DNA of 36,389 nt from an uncultured Eubacteriales bacterium (GCA_905195005.1 CAJJUC010000004.1:1-36389); one strand, 5' to 3'. Positions 16,077 through 25,001 are shown, numbered from the stretch's first letter. The notes: generated by a model not told the origin, from the letters alone. Numbers and translations are program-made.

Positions 16077-16919
16077 ATGTATAACATAAGCGGTTTTGCC
16101 GATGAGATTTCTCCGGCAACCGATGTTCAGTTTGAGGTGCTCAATAAGCTCGGTATAAAATATTTTGAACCGAGAGGGATTGACGGAAAAAATATTTCCG
16201 ACCTGACGGACGATGAGGCGCACGCACTGCGCGCAAAGATGGATAAAGCAGGGATAAGCGTTTCATCAATCGGATCTCCGATCGGAAAAATTCAGATAAC
16301 CGACGATTTTGCGCCGCACATGGAAAAGCTTGCTCAGACAATCAGAACGGCAAAAATCCTCGGCTCGAGATACATTCGCATGTTCAGCTTTTATATCCCG
16401 GACGGCAGATATGAGGAGTATCGCGGCGAAGTTATGGACAGAATGAAAAAAATGACGGAGCTTGCAGAAAAAGAGGGAGTTATGCTGCTGCATGAGAATG
16501 AAAAGGGAATCTACGGCGATATTCCGGAGCGCTGCAAGGATATTCTGGAAAGCGTTGATTCGCCGAGTTTGCGTGCAGTGTTCGACATGGCGAATTTCGT
16601 TCAGTGCGGAGCGGAAACATATCCGCACGCGTTTAACATGCTGAAGCCTTATATCGAATATATGCATATAAAGGACGCCATTTCGGAAAGCGGCAGAGTT
16701 GTTCCGTCGGGAATGGGTGACGGGCATATCCGCGAAATCGTTTCGGAGCTTAAAAAGAACGGCTACAGCGGATTTTACAGCCTTGAACCACACCTCGGCA
16801 GCTTTGAGGGACTTGCGGACCTTGAGCTTGACGACGCTATGGAAAAACTGCCGAAAGGCGGCGAGGGCACGTTCACACTGGCACTCCGTTCGTTTATGAA
16901 AATTTTGGAGGAGGAATGA
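16077..16919 (+). CDS. Sugar phosphate isomerase/epimerase-like TIM barrel (1)
   Basis: A 280-residue xylose-isomerase-like TIM barrel (PF01261), cytosolic and metal-dependent. Probable metal ligands are Glu in LLHENEKG, Asp in AVFDMANF, His in YMHIKDA and Glu in FYSLEPHL, evenly placed as in the family. The start ISGFADEISP is a typical N-terminus for the group. First gene of the operon, with a strong AAGGGGGG site. Its stop (TGA 16917-16919) is right beside the next ribosome binding site. Members act on sugars, keto-sugars or inositols and often pair with Gfo/Idh/MocA enzymes, as here. The actual reaction is not known from sequence. Confidence 0.88.
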   Translation: MYNISGFADEISPATDVQFEVLNKLGIKYFEPRGIDGKNISDLTDDEAHALRAKMDKAGISVSSIGSPIGKIQITDDFAPHMEKLAQTIRTAKILGSRYIRMFSFYIPDGRYEEYRGEVMDRMKKMTELAEKEGVMLLHENEKGIYGDIPERCKDILESVDSPSLRAVFDMANFVQCGAETYPHAFNMLKPYIEYMHIKDAISESGRVVPSGMGDGHIREIVSELKKNGYSGFYSLEPHLGSFEGLADLELDDAMEKLPKGGEGTFTLALRSFMKILEEE

Positions 16920-16921
16920 AC

Positions 16922-18082
16922 ATGGATAAGGTAAGACTTGGTATAATCGGCGTCGGCAACATGGGCACAAGCCATGCGCAAAACGTGACAGCAGGGAAAG
17001 TTCCGCATATGGAGCTGACGGCTCTTTGCGATATTGCCGAGGTAAGAAAAAATTACTGTAAGGAAACATATCCCGACATTGCGTTTTTCGACACATCGGA
17101 GGAGCTTATCCGCAGCGGACTTGTTGACGTTGTGCTGATTTCCGTTCCGCATTATGACCATTCGAAAATAGCAATCGACGCTTTTGCAAACGGGTTAAAC
17201 GTTATCACAGAGAAGCCTGCCGGGGTTTACACGCGCCAGGTGCTTGAAATGAATGAAGCCGCAAAAAAGAGCGGCAAGCTGTTCGGAATCATGTACAACC
17301 AGCGAACGAACCCGATCTACCGTAAAATAAAATCGCTTATTGAAAAAGGTGAGCTCGGCGAGCTGAAAAGAATCCAATGGACAATAACCGACTGGTACCG
17401 TCCGCAGAACTATCACGACAGCTGCACATGGCGCTCAACATGGAAAACAGAGGGCGGCGGCGCACTTATCAATCAGAATCCGCATCAGCTCGATTTGTGG
17501 CAGTGGATGTTCGGAATGCCGTCAAAAATCATGTCGCACGTTTCGTTCGGCAAGTATTACGATATTGAGGTTGAGGATGATGTTACCGCATTTTTGCAGT
17601 ACGATAACGGACTTACGGGTACATATATCACATCAACGGGAGAAACACCCGGCACAAACCGCCTTGAAATCGCCTGCGACATGGGGCGCATTGTGGTTGA
17701 AAACAACAAGCTGATATTTAACCGCAACGAGGTTTCGGAGCGCGAATTCAATAAAACCTTCAAGGGTATTTTCGGCAACCCCGAATACTGGAACTGCGAT
17801 ATCCCCGTGCCGGGCGCGCCGGGTGAGCAGCATGTGGGAATACTTAAGGACTTCACAAGGGTTATGCTTCACGGCGGCGAGCTTCTTGCACCGGGATATG
17901 ACGGAATCAAGGGACTCACCATTTCCAACGCTATTCATTATTCCGCATGGAAAAACACATGGGCGGACGTTGCAAATTTCCCTCATGATGAATTTTACGA
18001 GCTTTTGCAGGATAAAATTAAAAATTCAACGGTTGTTAAGAAGGAATGCCAGATGACAACGGGAACGGAGGGAACTTATTAA
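16922..18082 (+). CDS. Gfo/Idh/MocA-family oxidoreductase (1)
   Basis: A 386-residue NAD(P)-dependent sugar dehydrogenase. The Rossmann part begins LGIIGVGNMGTSHA (G-x-G-x-x-G) and the catalytic lysine is K98 in the TEKPA motif. The second domain shows WRSTWKTEGGGALINQNPHQLD, with the conserved GGG and histidine of this family. GGAGGAGG is seven bases from ATG 16922; an ATG at 16916 is too close to it. Its stop overlaps the next ATG (TAATG). These enzymes typically oxidise sugar C3 or other hydroxyls, or work together with a TIM-barrel partner on 3-keto-sugars. Substrate not determined. Confidence 0.92.
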   Translation: MDKVRLGIIGVGNMGTSHAQNVTAGKVPHMELTALCDIAEVRKNYCKETYPDIAFFDTSEELIRSGLVDVVLISVPHYDHSKIAIDAFANGLNVITEKPAGVYTRQVLEMNEAAKKSGKLFGIMYNQRTNPIYRKIKSLIEKGELGELKRIQWTITDWYRPQNYHDSCTWRSTWKTEGGGALINQNPHQLDLWQWMFGMPSKIMSHVSFGKYYDIEVEDDVTAFLQYDNGLTGTYITSTGETPGTNRLEIACDMGRIVVENNKLIFNRNEVSEREFNKTFKGIFGNPEYWNCDIPVPGAPGEQHVGILKDFTRVMLHGGELLAPGYDGIKGLTISNAIHYSAWKNTWADVANFPHDEFYELLQDKIKNSTVVKKECQMTTGTEGTY

Positions 18083-18843
18083 TGGATAAGAGAATCGGAG
18101 CACAGTATTACACAATAAGAGATTTTTGCAAAACGCTTGAGGATTTTGACGCGTCGTGCAAAAAAGTGAGCGAAATCGGCTATAAAACGGTGCAGCTTTC
18201 GGCAATCGGCGATTTTAAACCGGCGGACGTTAAAGCGGTTCTTGATAAGTATTCTCTTGAAGCCGTGTGCACTCACCGCTCCGGCGATGAATACGAAAAC
18301 AGGCTTGATTATTCGATTGAATTTCATAAAACAATCGGCTGTAAAATTGCCGGTCTCGGCGCAATTCCCGGCTTTTCCGCTGATGAGGAAAACGTGAAGG
18401 CTTTTCTTGAAAAATACAATCTCATTTCCGAAAAGCTATATGAAAACGGACTTGTTTTCGCATATCACAACCATCACCTTGAATTTGAAAGAATCGGGGG
18501 CAAATATGTTTTTGATATTATCGCCGAAAACACGAATCCCGATAAATTCAAGTTTATTCTCGATGTTTACTGGCTCAGCTATTCGGGAATCAATCCTGCG
18601 AAATTTATCCGTAAGTATAAGGACAGAATTGCGTGCGTGCATTTCAAGGACATTGGAATAATTGACAAGAATGTTGAAATGTTCGAGGTCGGCTTCGGCA
18701 ATATCGATTGGGATGACGTTATCGCCGCGTGCGAAGACGCAAACGTTGAATATGCGCTTGTTGAGCAGGACATTTGCCGCCGCGACCCGTTCGAATCGCT
18801 GAAAATGAGCTATGATTATCTTTCGGGAAAGGGATTTTGCTGA
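18082..18843 (+). CDS. Sugar phosphate isomerase/epimerase-like TIM barrel (2)
   Basis: A 253-residue PF01261 barrel, distant from the one at 16077. Possible ligands: Glu in YHNHHLEF, Asp in FILDVYW, His in CVHFKDIG and Glu in LVEQDICR. It opens with RIGAQYYTIRD, as many such proteins do. ATG 18082 overlaps the preceding TAA by one base, and its TGA overlaps the next ATG, so both junctions are translationally coupled. Together with the Gfo-type genes on each side it forms the second isomerase/oxidoreductase pair. I cannot name the reaction. Confidence 0.88.
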   Translation: MDKRIGAQYYTIRDFCKTLEDFDASCKKVSEIGYKTVQLSAIGDFKPADVKAVLDKYSLEAVCTHRSGDEYENRLDYSIEFHKTIGCKIAGLGAIPGFSADEENVKAFLEKYNLISEKLYENGLVFAYHNHHLEFERIGGKYVFDIIAENTNPDKFKFILDVYWLSYSGINPAKFIRKYKDRIACVHFKDIGIIDKNVEMFEVGFGNIDWDDVIAACEDANVEYALVEQDICRRDPFESLKMSYDYLSGKGFC

Positions 18844-19823
18844 TGAACGGCGTTATAATCGGCTGCGGTGCGATTGCGCCGATTCATGCCGCCGCCTTAA
18901 GTGCAATTGACGGCGCTGCGCTTTACGGGGCGTGCGACACTGACCGCGCCCGCGCCGATGCGTTCGCGGAAAAGTACGGCTGCCGTGCATTTTACGATAT
19001 AAACGATGTGCTGAATGATGAAAGCGTTGATGTTGTTCATGTCTGCACGCCGCATTATTTGCATTACGAAATGGCTGCCGCGGCGCTTAAAAGCGGAAAA
19101 AACGTTGTTCTTGAAAAGCCTGCGGCGATGAATTTGAAGGACTTTGACGCACTCTGCGCTCTCGAAAAAGAGAGCGGCGCAAGCGTGTGCGCCATAGTGC
19201 AGAACAGGGAAAATCCGTGCGTGATAAAGCTTTTGCAAATCGTTAAAAGCTCCGGAGAAAAGCCGATCGGCATATTCGCAAATATGCGCTGGAGCAGGAA
19301 CGCGGAGTATTATGCGTCTGCCGAATGGCGCGGAAAATGGGCAACCGAGGGCGGCGGACTGATGATTAATCAGGCAATTCATCTGCTTGACATGATGTGC
19401 CTTGTCGGCGGAGAGGCGGAGAAAGTAAAAGCGGAGATTTCAAACCGCGGAATCCCGGAAATTGAGGTTGAGGACACGGCGGACGCAGTGATTTTCTACA
19501 AGAGCGGTGTGCGCGGCGTATTTACGGCAACCAATCTTTACGGAGAAAATGCAAGCTTCATGCTTGAAGTTAATTACAGGGATTGCACATATCGTTACAG
19601 TGACGCGCGGCTTATGAAAATAACCGGGGACGGGGAAGAGGTCGTCGCGCGTGACGACACCGAAACGCCCGAGGGCAAGCCATACTGGGGGCGCGGACAC
19701 AAAACGGCGATACGCAGGTTTTACAAAGCGCTTCAAGGCGGCGACGGTTATGTTCATCTTGAAGATGTGCGCCTTACAATGGAAACACTTTTTGAATTTT
19801 ACAAGGGAGGAATGACCAAGTGA
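18843..19823 (+). CDS. Gfo/Idh/MocA-family oxidoreductase (2)
   Basis: A 326-residue NAD(P)-dependent oxidoreductase. Rossmann start GVIIGCGAIAPIHAAAL, catalytic K92 in LEKPA, and ATEGGGLMINQAIHLLDMM in the substrate domain. It is about 60 residues shorter than the first Gfo enzyme and not closely similar to it. ATG 18843 shares its A with the previous TGA. It ends in GTGA, where the next gene starts at the GTG. Probably acts on a product related to that of the first pair; this is inference from operon structure. Confidence 0.91.
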   Translation: MNGVIIGCGAIAPIHAAALSAIDGAALYGACDTDRARADAFAEKYGCRAFYDINDVLNDESVDVVHVCTPHYLHYEMAAAALKSGKNVVLEKPAAMNLKDFDALCALEKESGASVCAIVQNRENPCVIKLLQIVKSSGEKPIGIFANMRWSRNAEYYASAEWRGKWATEGGGLMINQAIHLLDMMCLVGGEAEKVKAEISNRGIPEIEVEDTADAVIFYKSGVRGVFTATNLYGENASFMLEVNYRDCTYRYSDARLMKITGDGEEVVARDDTETPEGKPYWGRGHKTAIRRFYKALQGGDGYVHLEDVRLTMETLFEFYKGGMTK

Positions 19824-20866
19824 AAATGACATTCCGCTGGTACGGAAAGGACGACCCGGTCACGCTTGAAAAAATCAGGCAGATTCCGGGCGTTACGGGA
19901 ATCGTATCGGCAATTTATGACATACCCGTGGGCGAGGTTTGGCCGCTTGAGCGCATAACGGAGCTTAAGCGCGAGGTTGAAAGCGCGGGGCTGGAGCTTT
20001 CGGTTATCGAAAGCGTTCCCGTTCATGAGGATATTAAAATGGGCTGCGGCGACCGCGACAGGTACATTAAAAACTACTGCGAAACGCTGCGCAACCTTGC
20101 AAAAGCAGGGATAGACTGCGTTTGCTATAATTTCATGCCCGTTTTCGACTGGACGCGCTCGGAGCTTGACCATGAGCTTGAGGACGGCTCGAACGCGCTT
20201 ATATACCGTGAGGAAACGGTGCGCGCAATGAATCCGCTGACGGGCGATTTATCGCTCCCCGGGTGGGACGCAAGCTATACAAAGGAGGACATGCGCGCGC
20301 TTCTCGAAGCATATAAAAATATAAGCGAGGAGGATTTGTGGAACAACCTTGCTTACTTTCTGAAGAGCGTTATCAAAACGGCGGAGGAGGTTCGCGTTAA
20401 AATGGCGATTCACCCCGATGATCCGCCGTGGAGCATATTCGGGCTGCCGAGAATAATAACGAACAGCGAAAACATAAGACGATTTTTAAAGCTGTATGAC
20501 AGTCCGTATAACGGACTTACGCTTTGCAGCGGCTCGCTCGGCTCAGACCCGAACAACGATATTGTTGCAATGGTAAATGAATTTTGTGACAGAATACACT
20601 TTGCGCATATAAGAAACGTGAAAATTACGGGAGATCACTGCTTTGAGGAATCCGCGCACAAAACCGAGTGCGGCTCGCTTGATATCTGCGGAATTGTTAA
20701 GGCGTATCACGATAACGGATTCGACGGCTATATCCGCCCCGACCACGGAAGAATGATTTGGGGCGAGACCGGCCGCCCGGGCTACGGTCTTTATGACAGG
20801 GCGCTCGGTGCAGTGTATATTAACGGTTTATGGGAGGCTATTGACAGATATGAAACTACCGACTGA
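19820..20866 (+). CDS. uxuA: Mannonate dehydratase
   Basis: Removes water from D-mannonate to give 2-keto-3-deoxy-D-gluconate, in hexuronate breakdown. The 348-residue protein has the family N-terminus MKMTFRWYGKDDPV and TIM-barrel blocks IPGVTGIVSAIYDIPVGEVW, YNFMPVFDWTR, the metal-binding MAIHPDDPPW, LCSGSLG, HFAHIRNV and YIRPDHGRMIWGE. Length matches UxuA (about 350). The start is GTG at 19820, with GGAGG nine bases upstream; it gives the usual MKMTFRWYG start. An in-frame ATG lies at 19826. It overlaps the SDR gene by 17 bases. This is the most specific enzyme in the operon and fixes mannonate as an intermediate. Confidence 0.95.
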   Translation: MKMTFRWYGKDDPVTLEKIRQIPGVTGIVSAIYDIPVGEVWPLERITELKREVESAGLELSVIESVPVHEDIKMGCGDRDRYIKNYCETLRNLAKAGIDCVCYNFMPVFDWTRSELDHELEDGSNALIYREETVRAMNPLTGDLSLPGWDASYTKEDMRALLEAYKNISEEDLWNNLAYFLKSVIKTAEEVRVKMAIHPDDPPWSIFGLPRIITNSENIRRFLKLYDSPYNGLTLCSGSLGSDPNNDIVAMVNEFCDRIHFAHIRNVKITGDHCFEESAHKTECGSLDICGIVKAYHDNGFDGYIRPDHGRMIWGETGRPGYGLYDRALGAVYINGLWEAIDRYETTD

Positions 20867-21701
20867 TTTTAATTTGACAGGTAAAACCGTTGTCGTTACG
20901 GGCGGCGGCGGAGTGCTGTGCGGAATGTTCGCACGCGCACTCGGCTCGCTCGGCGCATCGGTTGCGGTGCTTGACCTTCGCGAGGACGCGGCGAAGCTTG
21001 TCGCCGACGATATTGTAAGAAGCGGCGGAAAGGCAAAGGGATATTCCGCGAACGTTTTAAAGCCAGATGATATGAAGCGCGTGCGCGATGAAATTGCAAA
21101 TGATTTCGGAACGTGCGATCTGCTTTTGAACGGCGCCGGCGGAAACAATCCGAAGGGCACAACAACAAAGGAATATTTTGACCTTGAGGATTTGAAGGAC
21201 AGCGAGCTTGTAACATTCTTTGACCTTGATCCCGACGGAATTTCCTTTGTATTTAATCTCAATTTCCTCGGAACGCTTATCCCGACGCAGGTTTTTGCGC
21301 GTGACATGGCTGAGAAAAAGCACGGAAACATCATCAACATTTCGTCGATGAATGCGTTCCGTCCGCTGACGAAAATTCCGGCATACAGCGGTGCGAAGGC
21401 GGCTGTTTCGAACTTCACGCAATGGCTTGCCGTGCATTTTGCGGGGTCGGGAATAAGGGTCAACGCGATTGCTCCGGGCTTTTTCGTGACAAATCAGAAC
21501 AGAGCGCTTCTGTTTGATAAGGACGGAAACCCCACCCCCAGAACAGGGAAAATTCTTGCGGCAACGCCGATGAATCGCTTCGGCGAAGCGGAGGAGCTGA
21601 ACGGAACACTGCTTTGGCTGGCAAACGATGAAGCGTCCGGCTTTGTAACGGGAATCGTAGTCCCCGTTGACGGCGGATTCTCGGCATACAGCGGAGTATA
21701 A
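20850..21701 (+). CDS. uxuB: SDR-family D-mannonate oxidoreductase (fructuronate reductase)
   Basis: A 283-residue short-chain dehydrogenase that reduces D-fructuronate to D-mannonate, feeding UxuA. Cofactor motif VVTGGGGVLCGMFARALG, the N-N-A-G-like LLNGAGGNNPKG, catalytic Ser in NISSMNAF and Y-x-x-x-K in YSGAKAA, closing with VTGIVVPVDGGFSAYSG. The LTGKTVVVTGG start and the NPKGTTTKEYFD insert are typical of the SDR UxuB (B. subtilis YjmF type), unlike the E. coli polyol-dehydrogenase UxuB. ATG at 20850 lies inside the uxuA 3' end, with GGGAGG upstream; an earlier in-frame ATG at 20793 lies deep in uxuA. It ends the operon, with a terminator 11 bp after the stop. Confidence 0.87.
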   Translation: MKLPTDFNLTGKTVVVTGGGGVLCGMFARALGSLGASVAVLDLREDAAKLVADDIVRSGGKAKGYSANVLKPDDMKRVRDEIANDFGTCDLLLNGAGGNNPKGTTTKEYFDLEDLKDSELVTFFDLDPDGISFVFNLNFLGTLIPTQVFARDMAEKKHGNIINISSMNAFRPLTKIPAYSGAKAAVSNFTQWLAVHFAGSGIRVNAIAPGFFVTNQNRALLFDKDGNPTPRTGKILAATPMNRFGEAEELNGTLLWLANDEASGFVTGIVVPVDGGFSAYSGV

Positions 21702-21711
21702 TAATAAAATA

Positions 21712-21749
21712 AATAAGCTCATCCCACCGCGAGATGGGATGAGCTTATT
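21712..21749. terminator. Terminator between the uxuA operon and the carboxypeptidase gene
   Basis: A perfect 15-bp stem (21712-21726 and 21735-21749, AATAAGCTCATCCCA and its complement) with an 8-base loop. T-rich DNA lies on the minus-strand side (TATTTTATT), so it may work better for the opposing carboxypeptidase gene, but it should serve both. Confidence 0.85.
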
Positions 21750-21789
21750 ATATATGCCATGGCGCAAATGGATGAAGCGGTACGATTCT

Positions 21790-22920
21790 TTATGCCAGTA
21801 CCATTCTGCGGAAAAATCCGAACATATAGTCGGCGCAATCCTTTTTGCCAACGGAATGTGAAGCAACTATATCCGTTCTTGAAATTGTTTCCCCGTCCAA
21901 GGTAATTATAATTTCTCCGAGAGCGCTCCCTTTTTTAACGGGAGCTTTAACTTTTTTCGGGAGGTTAATATGTACTTTTGCTTTTTTTATCTGCGATTTT
22001 TGAAGCAGCGCTGATGAGCTTTCCTTTGCAACTGCCATCACCGAATCGCTTTTCCCCGATTCAACCGCAACGCTGCGAATCTCGCTCCCTTTTTCGCCGA
22101 ACTGTGTTACCCCGTAATTTGCGAAGCCGTAATTAAGCAGATTCGAAGCGGCTGCAAAGCGTTCCTTGCTTGTCGGCGCGCCGAGCACAACGGCAATCAG
22201 CTGCATTTCGCCGCGCTTTGCCGCCGCGCTTATGCAGCAGCCGGCAACCGAGGTTGAGCCTGTTTTAAGTCCGTTTGCACCGCTGTAAAACCGTATCAGC
22301 TTATTGGTGTTGGCAAGGCTGAATTTGCCGCCGCGCAGTGAGTCCATCCATATTGTCGTGAATTTAAAAATATCCTTATGGCGCATCAGCTCGCGGCTCA
22401 TGAGCGCAATATCATATGCGCTTGTGAAATGCCCGGGAGCGTCAAGCCCGTTGCAGTTAACGAAATGCGTATCCTTCATTCCGAGCTGTGCCGCGCGTTC
22501 GTTCATTTTTGCGGCAAATGCCTCCTCGCTTCCGCAAAGATGCTCCGCCATGGCAACGCAAGCGTCGTTGCCGCTTGCAACGGCAATTCCTTTCAGCAAA
22601 TCCTCAACGCTCATTTTTTCGTTTGTATCGAGAAAAATTGTGCTGCCGCCCATGCTTTTGGCGCGTTCGCTCGCCGTCACAACAGTGTCGTAGGATATTT
22701 CTCCGCGGTCGATTGCTTCCATAATCAAGAGCATTGTCATTATTTTTGTGACGCTTGCAGGCGGCAGCGACTCGTGCGAATTGCTTTCAAAAAGCGTTTT
22801 CCCCGTTGAAGCCTCCGTCAGAATAACGGATTTTGCGTTAAAGCTGATTCCGTCCTCCGCGGTGGCCGAAACCGGCAGTATGAGAATCATCAGCAAACAG
22901 GCTATTCGTTTTAACGCCAT
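21790..22920 (-). CDS. D-alanyl-D-alanine carboxypeptidase, S11 family
   Basis: An exported PBP5/DacF-type enzyme that trims the terminal D-Ala from peptidoglycan stem peptides. It has 376 residues. A signal peptide (about 1-21, KRIACLLMILILPVSATA) is followed by the catalytic domain with all three motifs: S56-V-T-K59, S116-G-N118 and K219-T-G221. The C-terminal beta domain follows from about residue 290 (PKKVKAPVKKGS), and the last residues FGFFRRMVLA look like a membrane-binding amphipathic tail. AAAGGAG precedes the ATG. It is a paralogue of the pseudogene next to it; both share the stretch CGSEEAF after the SxN region. Confidence 0.95.
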   Translation of the reverse strand: MALKRIACLLMILILPVSATAEDGISFNAKSVILTEASTGKTLFESNSHESLPPASVTKIMTMLLIMEAIDRGEISYDTVVTASERAKSMGGSTIFLDTNEKMSVEDLLKGIAVASGNDACVAMAEHLCGSEEAFAAKMNERAAQLGMKDTHFVNCNGLDAPGHFTSAYDIALMSRELMRHKDIFKFTTIWMDSLRGGKFSLANTNKLIRFYSGANGLKTGSTSVAGCCISAAAKRGEMQLIAVVLGAPTSKERFAAASNLLNYGFANYGVTQFGEKGSEIRSVAVESGKSDSVMAVAKESSSALLQKSQIKKAKVHINLPKKVKAPVKKGSALGEIIITLDGETISRTDIVASHSVGKKDCADYMFGFFRRMVLA

Positions 22921-23069
22921 ATGAACACAGCTCCTTTAAATTTCTGTCTGTAAATCATATGTCTGCCGATTCGGAATATTCCCGTTTTTCGCTGTATAAA
23001 AAATTGGACAAAAAAAACTATTCCCAACGCGGATAAATTAATGTATAATAATACAAGAACTGCTTTTTA

Positions 23070-24322
23070 TCACGCGGCGGTGATGCTGAATTGCCGCGTT
23101 TCATTTGACCAGCTGCGCTCATATAATGCACCGAGCTCGTCGGGCGATATGCAGCACTGCCCGTTAAGCGAATATACGGTTTTAAGATACGTGGTCACGC
23201 CGTTTTTGATAACCGCCACGCGCAGACCGCTGTTCTGATATATCGGGTAAAGCGCTGTGCCGGGCGTTTTCCTCTCCGACAGCTGAACGCCTGCCGCCGC
23301 ACCTCCGCAGTACTCAAGGCGGAGCGTGTTATCCTCGGCGGTATAGTTTACGTCAAAGCCGTAACTGCGGAGATTCTCGGCAATTATCAAGAGCGATTGC
23401 TGCCTGCCGAGATAGTAGCAGCACGGAATCTCCGTTCCGTTTACAAAGGCTCTTATATCTGTCGAAAAAACGTTTGATTTGCGCGTTGTCATCTGTTCAA
23501 AGCCGCTTTCAAGCATCTTTTTCGTGTCGGTATAGCGCGAATCGTTGGTGACGAATGCATCGTTACGGTGATAATCCGCGTGCCGCCGCGCACTGCCGTT
23601 GCGGCAATGCACTTGCCGGCAATTGAGGTTGTGCCTGTCTTGAAGCCGTCCGCTTCGGGGAAATAATGCTTGTCATCCGTTTTCAGCAGAAGGTTGGTTG
23701 CTTTATAATATTTTCCGCGGATATAAACGCCGGTTTTTTTCGTGTAATTAAGTATGTCGGGATAATTCAGGATAAAATTGCGCACAAGCACGGCAACCGA
23801 TTCGGGAGATATGCGGTTATAGTCCGAAAGCCCCGATGTGTCGGCAAAATATGCGGTGAGCCCCATTTCGGAAGCCTTTTCATTCATCCTGCGGACGAAT
23901 GCCTCCTCGCTTCCGCACAGAAATTCGGCAACAGCAACTCCTGCCGCACATGCCGACGGAACGACGAGCGCGTCTATCATTTCCTCAATGCTGTAGAAAT
24001 CTCCTTGGCGCAGCGGAATGTTTGAAGCTCCGCGCTCAGATGACTGCGCCGCCGCCTTGGCGGAAATGCCGACTGCCGAGCTTTTGGTAATGTCCCCTGC
24101 GGCGAGCCTTTCAAAAAGCAGATAAAGCGTCATGATCTTTGTCATGCTTGCGGGAACGCGCGCCGTCTGCCCGTCCTTAGAAAAAAGGATTTCTCCCGAT
24201 TCGCAGTCCATAACGCACGCTCCGTACGATGTGACATCGAGCGCCGCGGCAGGAAACGAAGCAAGCAAAATGCAGACAGCCGCCGTTATGCTTAAAAGTT
24301 TTTTTAACGGTTTCATATGCAT
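23070..24322 (-). pseudogene. Frameshifted S11 carboxypeptidase paralogue
   Basis: Two minus-strand frames make one protein: 24322 to about 23562 gives the catalytic domain, then the frame shifts and continues to 23070. Adding one base near 23561-23563 makes it colinear with the intact paralogue (VT-DAFVTNDSRYTDT aligned with VVLGAPTSKERFAAA), giving about 417 residues. Signal peptide about 1-28, then S59-M-T-K62 and K228-T-G230 are present. The middle motif reads S123-A-C125, with Cys in place of Asn. The C-terminal part (FVNGTEIPCCYYLG, IIAENLRSYGFDVNY) resembles a copper-amine-oxidase-like stalk domain, different from the DacF beta domain. The shift is not at a homopolymer. Possible causes: true mutation or consensus error. 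A promoter lies at 24349-24376. Confidence 0.85.
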
Positions 24323-24348
24323 ATTTACCCCCTTTGGTCAATAGTACC

Positions 24349-24376
24349 AGTATATCACAAAATCGGATAATTGCAA
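24349..24376 (-). promoter_or_regulatory. Promoter of the frameshifted carboxypeptidase gene
   Basis: On the minus strand TTGCAA (24376-24371) and TATACT (24354-24349) are 16 bases apart. The gene starts at 24322 after AAAGGGGG. The -35 hexamer is self-complementary. Confidence 0.55.
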
Positions 24377-24402
24377 GAAATTTATTTCGGAAAGGAATTA
24401 AT

Positions 24403-24915
24403 ATGAACGCTTATATTTCGCCCGGCACACTTTATTCCGCCGCCGCAAAAATCATCGGAGACAAAACGCCGCTTAGGATTGACTGCGGCAGGCTCTGCAA
24501 AAATGCCTGCTGCGCCGTTGAAGAAGAAATAACGGGAATGTACCTTTTTCCGCGCGAAAGGCTGCGTTACATCCCTGTCCCCGGGTGGGCGCATATTTAC
24601 GAAACGGATTTTGAATACAAGACGGACTGCTTTGCGCGGCTTTTCACCTGCAACGGCAGCTGCGCGCGCAGACGCCGTCCGCTGGCATGCATGATTTTTC
24701 CGCTTGTTCCTTATGCTCACCGCGGCGATAAGCTGCAAATAATTATGGATCCGCGCGGACGGGGAATGTGTCCGCTGGCGCGCGCAATGAAAATCGGCGA
24801 CCTTGACGGAGAGTTTACCGCCGCAGTTCGCCGCGCAATGACGCTTCTGATGACAAACAGCGAATGCAGGGAGTTTATTTACCGTCTTACGGAAATTCTT
24901 GACGAAGAACTGTGA
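24403..24915 (+). CDS. Cys-rich YkgJ-like metal-binding protein
   Basis: A 170-residue cytosolic protein of unknown function. Cys spacing resembles the YkgJ / zinc- or iron-chelating family: DCGRLCKNACC near residues 26-36, TDCFARLFTCNGSC near 74-87, then RRRPLACMIFPLVPY and GRGMCPLAR. The R-P-x-x-C-x-x-F-P block is the family hallmark. About ten Cys residues in all suggest a bound metal or Fe-S cluster. Start ATG at 24403 follows AAAGGA; an in-frame GTG 23 codons upstream lies in the divergent promoter. It stands alone between a carboxypeptidase pseudogene and proS. The metal and role are not determined. Confidence 0.7.
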   Translation: MNAYISPGTLYSAAAKIIGDKTPLRIDCGRLCKNACCAVEEEITGMYLFPRERLRYIPVPGWAHIYETDFEYKTDCFARLFTCNGSCARRRRPLACMIFPLVPYAHRGDKLQIIMDPRGRGMCPLARAMKIGDLDGEFTAAVRRAMTLLMTNSECREFIYRLTEILDEEL

Positions 24916-24933
24916 TTAATTAAAGGAAATAAT

Positions 24934-24962
24934 TTGACAAATGCGCTGTGATTTGTTACAAT
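24934..24962 (+). promoter_or_regulatory. Promoter of proS
   Basis: TTGACA (24934-24939) and TACAAT (24957-24962) are 17 bases apart. The leader is about 33 nt, so there is no room for a T-box. Confidence 0.85.
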
Positions 24963-25001
24963 GATAATTACATAGTGAAAAAGAATGAGAGGATCCTGAA
25001 A

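Noticed and set aside
20793..20849. Upstream start of the SDR gene at 20793
   Set aside because: It adds 19 residues without similarity to SDR N-termini; ATG 20850 has GGGAGG and gives the usual start.
24940..25001. T-box leader for proS
   Set aside because: The leader after the promoter at 24934-24962 is about 33 nt, far too short.
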